Shown here: piece after piece, positions 14,244 through 23,177 of the stretch
Position numbering within the stretch: the stretch's first letter is position 1
How the letters are laid out: each line of letters begins with the position of its first letter
DNA from: Deltaproteobacteria bacterium
Lineage (GTDB): Bacteria; Desulfobacterota; Desulfuromonadia; Desulfuromonadales; Geopsychrobacteraceae
Reading direction: 5' to 3'
DNA length: 32,935 nucleotides
NCBI GenBank assembly: GCA_024276905.1
Contig: JAJRWF010000012.1
Coordinates: 1-32,935, forward strand
Position numbers and translations under genes: made by a program
The notes under the pieces: model-generated
The model's database searches: none
Seen by the model: only the letters and a program-made list of their open reading frames with translations
Told to the model about the DNA's origin: nothing

Positions 14244-15530
14244 ATGGACTCCAGTTACCTGATCATTCTGTTTCTGCTGCTCGGCCTGCTTGGCTCGACA
14301 GTTCCGGTCTTCATGTCCTTGTTCTTTACCGGTTTCGTCGGGCTGGTCTTCATGCTCGGCATTGACCCGCAGATTGTCATCGAAGTGCTTTATCGCAGTA
14401 TGGATAAATTTGCCCTGGTGGTGGTGCTGTTCTTTATCCTCTGCGGCAATATCATGACCACCGGTTCAATCGTGCAAAAGTTGATCAAGACTGCCAACGT
14501 CATGGTCGGTTTTTTGCCGGGCGGATTGGCCATGGCCGGCATTCTGGCGTGCGGTTTTTTTGGCGCGATCTCCGGCTCAACGGTCGCGACCGTGGTCGCC
14601 ATAGGCGGTTTCATGATTCCGGCCCTGATCGAAAACGGTTATGACGAAAAGTTTTCGGTCGGGATTATGACAACCGCGCCCAATCTGGGCATCATCATTC
14701 CACAGTCAATTTCAATGATTCTCTACTCAATGGTCAGTAACGACCCGATTGAAGCCCTGTTTTTAACCGGCTTTATCCCGGGAATCATGATCATGTTGGC
14801 AATGAGTCTGTACGCCTACTTCTACTGTAAAAAGAGAAATTACAAAACCCAACCGCGGCCGAGCTTAAAGGAACTGATCGCTGTCTTCAAGGAGAGTGTC
14901 TGGGCTCTGTGTTTGCCGGTGCTGATCTTCGGCGGGATATATTCCGGCCTGTTCACGGCCAATGAAGCAGCGGTTGTTGCCTGTTTTTACGCTTTTTTTG
15001 TCGAGGTCTTCATCCACAAGGATATGAAGTTTCAGGACATCAAAAGGGTTATCGTGGCCTCATCGGTCACCTCGGCAACCCTGCTGGTGATTGTCGCCGG
15101 GGCCTCGGTTTTCGGTGAGTACCTGACCTTTGAACAGATTCCGAACAAGATTGCCGAGGCGGTGGTCAGTCAGATTTCGTCAACTTGGGTTTTCCTGCTG
15201 GCAGTCAACATCATGCTGTTGGTGGTCGGCATGTTCATGGATATTATTTCGGCAACCCTGATTCTGACGCCGATCTTCCTGCCGCTGCTGGCTTCTTTTG
15301 GTATCGATACCATGCATTTCGGTCTGCTGATGACGATAAATCTGGGTATCGGCTACTGCACACCGCCACTGGGTGTCAGTCTCTATATCTCCGGTGCTGC
15401 GGTTGACCGCAACCTGATTTATGTTTCGAAAGCGGTGTTACCGTTTCTGGTGATTCAGATCGGAATCCTGCTGATTCTGACCTACTGGGCAGACCTGGTG
15501 CTCTTCTTGCCGCGTCTGGTCTACGGCTGA
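14244..15530 (+). CDS. TRAP transporter large permease (DctM family)
   Basis: This 428-residue integral membrane protein of the DctM family (ion transporter superfamily) forms the sodium-coupled transport channel. Hydrophobic segments occur along the whole length, about 11-12. Family motifs include the GGLAMAGILACGFFGAISGSTVATVVAIGG block (about residues 92-121), EAAVVACFYAFFVE, VGMFMDIISATLILTPIFLP near residue 330 and NLGIGYCTPPLGVSLY near residue 370. The length matches the typical 425-430. The ribosome site upstream of ATG 14244 is poor, so translation may depend on the upstream gene. With the receptor and the small permease it makes a complete three-component system. Confidence 0.93.
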   Translation: MDSSYLIILFLLLGLLGSTVPVFMSLFFTGFVGLVFMLGIDPQIVIEVLYRSMDKFALVVVLFFILCGNIMTTGSIVQKLIKTANVMVGFLPGGLAMAGILACGFFGAISGSTVATVVAIGGFMIPALIENGYDEKFSVGIMTTAPNLGIIIPQSISMILYSMVSNDPIEALFLTGFIPGIMIMLAMSLYAYFYCKKRNYKTQPRPSLKELIAVFKESVWALCLPVLIFGGIYSGLFTANEAAVVACFYAFFVEVFIHKDMKFQDIKRVIVASSVTSATLLVIVAGASVFGEYLTFEQIPNKIAEAVVSQISSTWVFLLAVNIMLLVVGMFMDIISATLILTPIFLPLLASFGIDTMHFGLLMTINLGIGYCTPPLGVSLYISGAAVDRNLIYVSKAVLPFLVIQIGILLILTYWADLVLFLPRLVYG

Positions 15531-15594
15531 TGGCTTGCCATGGTGGTACCTGAGGGCAGGGTTGAAAACCTACTGATTGCACAAGGAGCTTGGA

Positions 15595-16020
15595 ATGACT
15601 GCAGGGATACTGATTCCAGTTGATGAATCGGTCACGACACAGCAAACGATTGAGGCCATCATCAAGGACCGGGAACTGTTGCCGGAAGAGTTGCTTCTGC
15701 TGCATGTTGTTGATGTTCATCTGGCCCATCGTCTGGTGCCCGACATCCAGAAAAATATGGTTCATGAAGCGGCCGAGAAATCGGGCCGACGGATCCTGGA
15801 AAAACTGGCCGCGCCTTTTCGGGACGCAGGTTTTGAACCGAAATTACTGCTTGAGCTGGGAACTCCCGGCGAAGTGATTCCGAAAGTTGTCGAACAACAG
15901 AACGTTGAGCTGGTGATTATCGGTCGCCACCCTGGCGGTGGCGGTTTGCGCGATGTCATGTTCGGTTCGGTGGCAAACCAGATTATCCGTGCAGTCAAGT
16001 GCCCGGTTCTGCTCTTCTGA
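15595..16020 (+). CDS. universal stress protein, UspA family
   Basis: This 141-residue single-domain Usp has an N-terminal ILIPVDES strand and the C-terminal nucleotide motif GRHPGGGGLRDVMFGSVAN, which follows the G-x2-G-x9-G-S/T pattern of ATP-binding members. It lies 64 bp after the large TRAP permease and 22 bp before the oxidoreductase gene. In Halomonas, the UspA-like TeaD is encoded with the TeaABC TRAP transporter and tunes its activity; the same placement here suggests a similar regulator. ATG 15595 is preferred over the in-frame TTG at 15577 because AAGGAG (15582-15587) lies just upstream of it. Confidence 0.9.
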   Translation: MTAGILIPVDESVTTQQTIEAIIKDRELLPEELLLLHVVDVHLAHRLVPDIQKNMVHEAAEKSGRRILEKLAAPFRDAGFEPKLLLELGTPGEVIPKVVEQQNVELVIIGRHPGGGGLRDVMFGSVANQIIRAVKCPVLLF

Positions 16021-16042
16021 CAGCATTCAGGGAGAGGATAGG

Positions 16043-18367
16043 ATGGATACCAGACAGCGTATCACACAGATTTTAGGCCGGATGCATGACGTCCCCCAGT
16101 ACCCGAGTCAGGGTGCGGTGCTTTTTGTCGATCTTGAACAACAAAACTGCCGACGGGCCTATCTGCCGCTCGATGCGGTGCAGAATTTTCTCGCCGGGCG
16201 CGGCGGCAACATGTATCTACTCTACAACCTGCTGCAGGAAGATAAGGATGCGCTCGATCCCGAAGTCCCCCTGATCTTCGGTGCCGGAGTCCTGACCAGC
16301 AATATGCCGGGTGCCACGCGCGGCAACGTCAGTAGTCGTTCGCCGGAGAGCTGCGCGATCCTCGATAGCAATGCCGGGGATTATTTCCCCACCTATCTGA
16401 AACGTCACGGCTACGACCATCTGGTGCTTTACGGCCGAAATCCGCAGTGGACCCTGCTTAAAATCACGCAGCAAGAGGTCAGTTTTATCGATGCCGGTCC
16501 CTATACAGGCATGGACAATATTGAATTTACTGCTGCAATCGAGCGCGATTTCGATTGTACGGAACGAAAAGACATGGCGATGGCGCGGATCAGCAGCGCC
16601 GGTGAAAATCAGGTGCTGTGCAGCGGGATCATGGCGGGCGAAAAGGCGATCTGGGCGCGTGGCGGCGGCGGCGCCAAGATGGGCGCCCTGCAACTGAAGG
16701 CAATCCTGATTCAAGGTCAGCTGCCGGACTTTGAACTTTCCGCAGTCTACAAAAAGACCAATCGTGAGCTGGGTAAAAAAATCCTCAGCGCCAGTGTGGT
16801 CCAGAATGCACTGAAAAAGGTCGGTACGCCCTTTCTTTACAAACCGAGTCGGGTGCTGGGCGCCATGGGCACCAAGAACAATCAGGAAACCACCTGGCAC
16901 GACAGTCTTGATGCCGACAACTTCGACCCCTACCGGCCGGGAATGAGCGGGTGCTACAAGTGCCCGGTCTGTTGCCGGGCCAACAATGACATGCTGCCCG
17001 GCGGCAAGGGCGGTTGGGGTGCCAGTGCGTTGAAGGGGCTCAACGGCAACGCCAGTTACGACAAGGAGCAGAGTGGCCTCGAACATCACAAGGGTCGTAC
17101 CTACAACGGCATCAACAACGATGGTCAGTTCGACCAGTACGACAAGGGCGAAGGCCCCGAATATATCATCGTTGGCAAGTTCGGCCCCAATATCGGCATC
17201 AAGGAACCGGAGCAGGTCCTGCGCCTGAACAACATCATCAATGATCTGGCGCTCGATGCCTCCAGCACCGGCAGTGCGATTGCCTGGGCGATGGAACTTT
17301 ACCAGCGCGGCATCATTGATCAGCAGACCACCGGTGGGCTCGATCTGAGCTGGGGGAATTACCCGGTGATCGAGCAACTGTTGTTCATTACCGCCAGGCG
17401 CGAAGGCTTCGGCGAAACGATCGCACTTTCCAGCCGGGCAGTGGAAGCGGGGAAGTATCCCGCCGAAGCGCTGCAATACTGCATGGCCTCCAAGGGCCTG
17501 TTTCAATCGGACCCCCACGACGCTCGGATTCTCAAGGCTTTTGCCCTGGGCCTGGCGGTCGCGACCCGCGGCATGGATCATCTGCGTAACCGCGCCACCC
17601 TGGAGATCAACGCCCGCATCAATGATGATGCCGACTTCAAGACCGCGCTCTACGGCGGTGTGGTTTCGCCCGAACCGACCGCGTATGCAGGCAAGGAACA
17701 CGCGGTGCGGCGCTGCGAAAATACCTTTGCCGTCGGCGACGCGCTCGGCGTCTGTCGTTTCAACACCAAACTGTTCAACTCGCCATCAACCCTCGATCTG
17801 GATGATTTTGCCACCCAGGTCGGCGAGCTGACCGGCCTGCCTTTGAGCGGGACCGAGCTGGATGAGATCGGGCGTAACATCACCGGGCTGGAGCGGATGC
17901 TCAACTTCCGTTTTGGTCTGCGTGCTGCTGATGACAGCTTGCCGCCGCGCTGGTTTGATGAACCGATCAAGGTCGGGCCCTTCCAGGGCGAAAAGATTGA
18001 TCGCGAGCAATTCGAGGCGCTCAAGCAGCGTTTCTACCGGATGACAGGCCTTAACAGTGAAGGGCTACCCGCACTCGACTGGCATACCCGGTTGTCGAAA
18101 ATTGTCACCGGCTACAGCATCAGGGTCAAGTTCCCCTGTGAATTGCCCGGTATTCCAGAACAGGGCATCGTTGTCGATGAACAGGTTGCGCACCTGGGCG
18201 AACTGCGTCGGTTGCTGCAGCGCAAACTGCCCGCGGCGCATGAGGTGCTGAACGACCCGAATCTCAATATTGTTCTTAATGGCAAGATGATCCTTGCCGG
18301 TGAGGAGCAGATTGAAATTCCCGATGGCAGCGAGCTGTGTTTGATCTCTATTGTTTCGGGGGGCTAA
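16043..18367 (+). CDS. aldehyde ferredoxin oxidoreductase fused to a C-terminal MoaD/ThiS-like domain
   Basis: This 774-residue protein is a tungsten-type aldehyde:ferredoxin oxidoreductase. The family oxidises aldehydes to acids (or reduces acids) with a bis-pterin tungsten site and one [4Fe-4S] cluster. The cluster ligands are C304-C307-C311 (CX2CX3C, in GCYKCPVCC) and C571 in DALGVCRF. The N-terminal domain has the GRGGNMYLLYNLL and FGAGVLTSNMPGATRGN blocks. AORs are usually near 600-700 residues. Here the last 80 or so residues (from about SIRVKF) look like a ubiquitin-fold sulfur-carrier domain: LNIVLNGK, a hydrophobic strand, IPDGSELCLISIVSGG and a terminal Gly-Gly. ATG 16043 has GGAGAGGATAGG before it. 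In other organisms separate moaD- and moeB-like genes accompany aor, which supports the reading. The partner electron-transfer subunit is not seen here. Confidence 0.9.
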   Translation: MDTRQRITQILGRMHDVPQYPSQGAVLFVDLEQQNCRRAYLPLDAVQNFLAGRGGNMYLLYNLLQEDKDALDPEVPLIFGAGVLTSNMPGATRGNVSSRSPESCAILDSNAGDYFPTYLKRHGYDHLVLYGRNPQWTLLKITQQEVSFIDAGPYTGMDNIEFTAAIERDFDCTERKDMAMARISSAGENQVLCSGIMAGEKAIWARGGGGAKMGALQLKAILIQGQLPDFELSAVYKKTNRELGKKILSASVVQNALKKVGTPFLYKPSRVLGAMGTKNNQETTWHDSLDADNFDPYRPGMSGCYKCPVCCRANNDMLPGGKGGWGASALKGLNGNASYDKEQSGLEHHKGRTYNGINNDGQFDQYDKGEGPEYIIVGKFGPNIGIKEPEQVLRLNNIINDLALDASSTGSAIAWAMELYQRGIIDQQTTGGLDLSWGNYPVIEQLLFITARREGFGETIALSSRAVEAGKYPAEALQYCMASKGLFQSDPHDARILKAFALGLAVATRGMDHLRNRATLEINARINDDADFKTALYGGVVSPEPTAYAGKEHAVRRCENTFAVGDALGVCRFNTKLFNSPSTLDLDDFATQVGELTGLPLSGTELDEIGRNITGLERMLNFRFGLRAADDSLPPRWFDEPIKVGPFQGEKIDREQFEALKQRFYRMTGLNSEGLPALDWHTRLSKIVTGYSIRVKFPCELPGIPEQGIVVDEQVAHLGELRRLLQRKLPAAHEVLNDPNLNIVLNGKMILAGEEQIEIPDGSELCLISIVSGG

Positions 18368-18401
18368 CCTGCGGAGAAGCGGGGGATATGGAGGTCGTTT
18401 C

Positions 18402-19208
18402 TTGCTGGAAACACAGGGCTTCTTCAATATTGATGGTGTCAATCTCGAATATCAGCTGCTGACTCCGCACCGCAGTGCTGCCCTGACACTGGTTTTGCTG
18501 CATGAAGGGCTGGGCTGTGTTGCGATGTGGAAGAATTTTCCACGTCAATTGGCCGAGCTGACCGGTTGTCCGGTTCTGGCTTACAGTCGGAGTGGCTACG
18601 GTGGCTCGAGCCCCTGTCCACTGCCCCGCTCACCCGGATTTATGCACGACGAAGCGCTGAAGGTGCTGCCGAAGGTTCTGGATGCTGCGGAAGTTCAAAA
18701 GGCCGTGCTGGTTGGGCACAGTGACGGTGCCTCCATTGCCCTGATCAACGTCGGCGGCCTTGTCGACGGCCGCATCCTGGGGCTGATCCTGATGGCTCCG
18801 CATGTCTTTGTCGAAGAACTCACCATAACAAGTATTGCTGCCGTGCAGAGTGCCTACCGGAAAGCCGGTTTGCGTAAGCAGTTGGCCCGCTATCATGGCG
18901 ACAGAGTCGATTACACCTTTCTCGGCTGGAGTCAGATCTGGCTCCAGCCTGAGTTTCGGGACTGGAATATTGAAGCCTACCTGCCCCAAATCAAGCTGCC
19001 GGTTCTGCTGATCCAGGGTCGGGACGACAACTACGGAACACTTCTGCAACTGGAAAAGATCACCGCGAAACTTCCCGGTGATACCGAGGTCATCATTCTG
19101 TCCGACTGTGACCATGCCCCGTTTCGTGACCGCCCGGCTGAGACACTGCAGGCAATAGAGGCTTTTTTGTCCCACAATTTAAAGGAACAATTCTTGACGC
19201 CTGGATGA
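18402..19208 (+). CDS. alpha/beta-fold hydrolase
   Basis: This 268-residue alpha/beta hydrolase has a visible catalytic triad: S107 in the nucleophile elbow VGHSDGAS, D208 or D209 in LLIQGRDDNYGT, and H238 in DCDHAPFRD. The oxyanion segment LLHEGLG stands near residue 35. No signal peptide is seen, so it is cytoplasmic. The most likely start is TTG 18402, because GGAGG at 18390-18394 is spaced 7 bases from it and no in-frame ATG lies nearby. A longer start at 18351 would overlap the oxidoreductase gene. Placement directly after AOR suggests an ester or thioester substrate linked to that pathway. The family is too broad to name one. Confidence 0.85.
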   Translation: MLETQGFFNIDGVNLEYQLLTPHRSAALTLVLLHEGLGCVAMWKNFPRQLAELTGCPVLAYSRSGYGGSSPCPLPRSPGFMHDEALKVLPKVLDAAEVQKAVLVGHSDGASIALINVGGLVDGRILGLILMAPHVFVEELTITSIAAVQSAYRKAGLRKQLARYHGDRVDYTFLGWSQIWLQPEFRDWNIEAYLPQIKLPVLLIQGRDDNYGTLLQLEKITAKLPGDTEVIILSDCDHAPFRDRPAETLQAIEAFLSHNLKEQFLTPG

Positions 19209-19313
19209 ATATTTCTGTCTCTGAGCAAAGCCTCCGGCTCTTGACATCAACCCGCCTTCTGATAGCGTTTCTTCACTCACAGGGCTGTTGACTGAAATGG
19301 CAGGAGAAGAACC

Positions 19314-20060
19314 ATGCGCTACCGCTCAACCCTTACCCTGTTCTATCTGCTGCTCTTCCCACAGGTTGCCATCTGTGCCCCTCTGACCCTGTCATATTTT
19401 GAGCGACCGCCTTATTACTACACCGAGGCAGGACAGGCTACGGGGTTCCTGCTGGAATTAACCCGAAGTATTTTTCAGGATGCCGGTCTGGAAACCGAAT
19501 TTAAATCACTGCCGCCAAACCGGATCATGCGGGAAATCAAGCAGCACCATAATGCTCATTGTTCGATCGGCTGGTTTAAAAACCCGGAGCGTGAAACATA
19601 TGCAAAATTCAGCCTGCCGATATATCAGAACAAGCCTGTTGTCCTCCTGACGACGAAAAAACAACGAGCTTTGTTTGCGTCATATAAAACCCTGCGCCAG
19701 GTGTTCGCAGACAAAGCGCTGACCATGGCAACCCTGAAGGCCTTTTCTTACGGCGCGGTTATTGACCGCTTGATCGAAGAAGGTGCTCCGAGAACTCGTG
19801 TCATTTCCGGCCAGCAGAATTTATTGCCGAAGCTGCTTATGAAGGGTCGAGCCTCCTATATGCTGACCGCGCCGGAGGAAATCGACATGCTGATTCGTTC
19901 CGCGGAATTGCAAACCGATGCGTTTATTGTTGTCACGATGGAGGATATTCCCACCGGCAATAAACGCTATCTGATGTGCAACCAGGCCGTCGGAAATTCC
20001 GTCATTGAAAAAATCAATCGCTCAATTCTGAAACTGACACGGCAGAATTCCGCCGAATAG
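19314..20060 (+). CDS. periplasmic solute-binding protein, family 3 (orphan)
   Basis: This 248-residue protein has a signal peptide (about residues 1-22, ending ICA) and a family-3 extracellular solute-binding fold. LTLSYFERPPYYYTEAGQATGFLLEL resembles the N-terminal strand and Y-x-x-G-x-x-x-E/D-L region, followed by a CSIGWFKNPERE segment and a hinge-like second lobe. The family binds polar amino acids or acts as a sensor input. No permease, ATPase or histidine kinase gene lies next to it, so it is an orphan that could serve a distant transporter or a regulatory role. GGAGAAG precedes ATG 19314. The gap before it (105 bp) has no clear promoter or terminator. Confidence 0.78.
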   Translation: MRYRSTLTLFYLLLFPQVAICAPLTLSYFERPPYYYTEAGQATGFLLELTRSIFQDAGLETEFKSLPPNRIMREIKQHHNAHCSIGWFKNPERETYAKFSLPIYQNKPVVLLTTKKQRALFASYKTLRQVFADKALTMATLKAFSYGAVIDRLIEEGAPRTRVISGQQNLLPKLLMKGRASYMLTAPEEIDMLIRSAELQTDAFIVVTMEDIPTGNKRYLMCNQAVGNSVIEKINRSILKLTRQNSAE

Positions 20061-20157
20061 CTTCCCCTGAAACAGTTATATTTATTGGATCCGCCCTTGC
20101 TGTGAGCGTCGATGCCCAGGGCCTTCACGCGGAAAATTTCCAAGACGGGGATAGGCC

Positions 20158-20194
20158 TTGACATAAACCATAAAACAATATATATGTCTTTATG
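20158..20194 (+). promoter_or_regulatory. sigma-70-like promoter with overlapping palindrome upstream of the RND trio
   Basis: TTGACA (20158-20163) is followed after 17 bases by TATATG (20181-20186), a good -35 and a fair -10. An inverted repeat with CATAAA (20169-20174) and TTTATG (20189-20194) as outer arms, and ACA/TGT inside, spans the -10. A bound regulator there would block transcription. The start site would be about 25 bases before the ATG. The remaining gap 20061-20157 shows only a short GGAAAATTTCC palindrome. Confidence 0.55.
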
Positions 20195-20216
20195 AATGTT
20201 AAGGAGGAATACCACA

Positions 20217-23177
20217 ATGAAACTCTGGCTGACAAATTTCAGTATCCGTCTTCCCTGGCTGGTGGCCGGGTTGACCCTTCTGGCGGTGGTGCTGTTCGGC
20301 GCCCAGTTCCCCAAGGTTCACTTTGATAACGACCCGGAAAATATGCTCTCGGCCGATGAACCGGTGCGTATCTACCACCACCAGATCAAGGAACTCTACG
20401 ATCTGTATGATTTCGTTATCGTCGGCATCAGCAACGAAACCGACCCTGACGGCATCTTCAACCCCGGAACCCTGGGCCGGATCTATGATCTGACCGGGGC
20501 GCTGCTCAGTCTGCAACCGACGGAAAAAGGGTTGGTTAAAGTCCACTTCCCGGGCGTCGATGGCCAGACACCACGTGACGAAGTTCTGGATTTGACCCCA
20601 CAGGGCGCCTGGCAGCGCGGACTTAACAAGGCGTTCATGGTCGATCCCAACCGGCTGTTCACCGAAGACGGTCAGAGCGCGATCATCGGCCGTGAGCTGA
20701 TCGGTCCGAGTGTCGTCGATAATCTCAAGCAGGCCGAGCTTGGCGCCCTTAAGCTTGAGTATCTGATGGAACAGCCACCGAAGAACCGTGAAGAAGCCTT
20801 GCAGATTCGCGATGACGCCCTGGGCAATCCACTCTATTATGGCACCCTGGTGGCGGAAGATGGTAAGGCGATAAGTCTCTATATCCCGATCAGGGAGAAG
20901 ACGTTCAGCTACAATGTTGCCAATCTGGTGCGCCATCTGACCGCTGAGTGGGATGGTGAGGACGAAGTCCACATTACCGGGCTGCCGGTCGCTGAAGATA
21001 CCTTCGGGATTGAAATGCTGGTACAGATGGCGACCTCGGCACCATTGGCGATGCTGGTTATTTTTATCCTGCTGCTGTTTTTTTTCCGTCGCATCAGTAT
21101 TGTTATCGCCCCGATGCTGGTAGCGATAACCAGCGTGATCTGCACCATGGGCCTGCTGATCGGGCTCGGTTATGACGTGCATATCATGAGTTCGATGATC
21201 GCGATCTTCCTGATGCCGATCGCGGTGGCTGACTCAGTGCATGTGATCAGCGAATTCTATGACCGCTACCACCTTTACAACAATAAACGGGACGCCTTGC
21301 GGCATGTGATCGGCCATCTGTTCAAGCCGATGCTCTTCACCAGTTTGACCACCATGGCCGGTTTCGGCTCCCTGATCTTCACCCCGATTCCGCCGGTGCG
21401 GATTTTCGGTGCACATATCGCTTTCGGCGTCGGTCTGGCCTGGTTGCTGACCATGACCCTGGTGCCGGCCTATATCATGTTGGCCATTTCCGAAAAATCC
21501 TTGCAGAAGCTGCAGCATAGCGATCAGGAGCAGGTGCGTCCGCAGAGTTGGCTGACCCGCTTCCTCGAAGGGCTCGGAGGCTTCAGTTTTGAGCGTCGCC
21601 GCCTGATTATGCTGGTGACTCTCGTGCTGGTGGCAATTTCGGCTGTCGGTATCAGCAAGATCGAGGTGAACGACAATCCGGTCAAGTGGTTTGCTGCCGA
21701 CCACGAGATCCGTAAGGCCGACGCCGTACTGAATAAACATTTCGGCGGCACCTATACCGCCTACCTGACCCTTGAAGGAGAGGGTCGGTCCGCTTTCGAC
21801 CCGGCTCGCGCAACGACCTTACTCAAGTCCCGCGCTCGTGAGGAACTCGGGACGCTCTGGCCACAGAGGAGCAGCAAGTTTCTGACAGCTCTGGACTCGC
21901 TCGGAAAAGCGCCTGATGCCGGGAGCTTCAATCAACAGCTGCAGCAAATCGCCGCCAGATTCGACGCTCAGGTTCTGGGAGGCTGGCAGTGGCTTGGAGA
22001 TGAGGTTTCCTATCTCGACCCACAGGGGCTGACACGTGCAACCCTTGAATCACAACTGCAATCTCTGGCCGCTGCGCCGCAGGCAGAGATTGGTCAGCTG
22101 GTTGGTGAGCTCAAGGAGCAGGGTGCAGGTGAACAGTTACTTGATGCGGCCCTGGCCCGGATAGATAAACGACTGGCCAATGGTTTTGGCGCCTTTGCCG
22201 GACGTCAACTGGCGGCGTTTGATGCCCCATTGTTCAAGCAACCGGAAGTGTTGCGCTATGTTGAAAAATTACAGCAGTTTCTGGCCGAGGACGAAACGGT
22301 CGGCAAATCAACCTCAGCGGTTGATGCCCTTAAGAAGGCGTCTTATGAGCTGCAGTATCGCAGCGACCAGAATGACGAACGAAATAGAGAACGTTATGCT
22401 GTGCCCGGCTCTGTTCCGGCGGTTGCCCAGGTTTTCACCCAGCTTGAAGGGATGAAAAAGAAAGATGCTCTTTTCCATCTGGTGACCCGTGACTACCAGA
22501 AAGCAAATTTGTGGGTACAACTCAAAAGTGGTGACAACAAGGACATGGAAAAGGTGGTCGCGGATGTCGAGCGGTTCTTTATTGCCAATCCGCCGCCCGT
22601 ACCGATGAAGCACGCCTGGGCCGGTCTGACCTACCTCAACGTCGTCTGGCAGGACAAGATGGTCACCGGAATGCTTGCCTCTCTGGGCAGCTCCTTTGTC
22701 GTGGTGCTGGTGATGATGATCGTCCTCTTCCGCTCGCTGCTGTTCGGGTTGCTGGCGATGATCCCCCTGTCGGTCACGATTACACTGATCTACGGGATGA
22801 TCGGCCTGGCGGGCAAGGACTATGATATGCCGGTTGCCATTCTGTCAGCCATGACCCTGGGATTGTCGGTCGATTTTGCCATTCACTTTCTAGAACGTGC
22901 GCGCCAGTTGCAACAACAGCTCGGCAGCTGGCAACGGGCAGCCACCGAGATGTTCAAGGAACCGGCCACGGCGATCAGCCGCAACGCGATTATTATCTCG
23001 ATCGGCTTCACCCCCCTGCTGGTGGCTCCGCTGGTTCCTTACAATACGGTCGGGTTCTTTATTGCCGCCATCATGGCTGTCAGCTGGCTGGCAACGCTCT
23101 TTCTCCTACCAGCCTTGTTGACCAGTTTGCAAAAGTGGGCCTTCCCGAATGATCGTTCAGGAAAAGGAGATGCATGA
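20217..23177 (+). CDS. RND/MMPL-family exporter
   Basis: This 986-residue inner-membrane exporter of the RND superfamily, MMPL type (COG1033-like), has two repeated halves. Each half has one N-terminal transmembrane segment, a large periplasmic loop and a five- to six-helix bundle (about residues 275-425 and 815-970). The conserved acidic positions of the RND proton relay appear in MPIAVADSVHVISEF and in TLGLSVDFAIHFLERA. The second periplasmic domain (about 470-810) is rich in Gln and Leu and probably helical. ATG 20217 has AAGGAGG upstream. It overlaps the next gene by 4 bases (ATGA). MMPL proteins of this kind, such as HpnN, move lipids or other hydrophobic compounds to the outer membrane. 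The partner genes here fit such a route. Confidence 0.9.
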   Translation: MKLWLTNFSIRLPWLVAGLTLLAVVLFGAQFPKVHFDNDPENMLSADEPVRIYHHQIKELYDLYDFVIVGISNETDPDGIFNPGTLGRIYDLTGALLSLQPTEKGLVKVHFPGVDGQTPRDEVLDLTPQGAWQRGLNKAFMVDPNRLFTEDGQSAIIGRELIGPSVVDNLKQAELGALKLEYLMEQPPKNREEALQIRDDALGNPLYYGTLVAEDGKAISLYIPIREKTFSYNVANLVRHLTAEWDGEDEVHITGLPVAEDTFGIEMLVQMATSAPLAMLVIFILLLFFFRRISIVIAPMLVAITSVICTMGLLIGLGYDVHIMSSMIAIFLMPIAVADSVHVISEFYDRYHLYNNKRDALRHVIGHLFKPMLFTSLTTMAGFGSLIFTPIPPVRIFGAHIAFGVGLAWLLTMTLVPAYIMLAISEKSLQKLQHSDQEQVRPQSWLTRFLEGLGGFSFERRRLIMLVTLVLVAISAVGISKIEVNDNPVKWFAADHEIRKADAVLNKHFGGTYTAYLTLEGEGRSAFDPARATTLLKSRAREELGTLWPQRSSKFLTALDSLGKAPDAGSFNQQLQQIAARFDAQVLGGWQWLGDEVSYLDPQGLTRATLESQLQSLAAAPQAEIGQLVGELKEQGAGEQLLDAALARIDKRLANGFGAFAGRQLAAFDAPLFKQPEVLRYVEKLQQFLAEDETVGKSTSAVDALKKASYELQYRSDQNDERNRERYAVPGSVPAVAQVFTQLEGMKKKDALFHLVTRDYQKANLWVQLKSGDNKDMEKVVADVERFFIANPPPVPMKHAWAGLTYLNVVWQDKMVTGMLASLGSSFVVVLVMMIVLFRSLLFGLLAMIPLSVTITLIYGMIGLAGKDYDMPVAILSAMTLGLSVDFAIHFLERARQLQQQLGSWQRAATEMFKEPATAISRNAIIISIGFTPLLVAPLVPYNTVGFFIAAIMAVSWLATLFLLPALLTSLQKWAFPNDRSGKGDA

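Noticed and set aside
16217-17701. A 494-residue open frame on the - strand opposite the AOR gene, and similar long ones at 1424-2725 and 2732-3952.
   Set aside because: They mirror strong genes on the + strand, lack ribosome sites and family motifs, and arise from the codon bias of GC-rich coding DNA.
19241-19265. TTGACA upstream of the orphan solute-binding protein.
   Set aside because: No acceptable -10 lies at 16-18 bases; the nearest (TGATAG) is too close.
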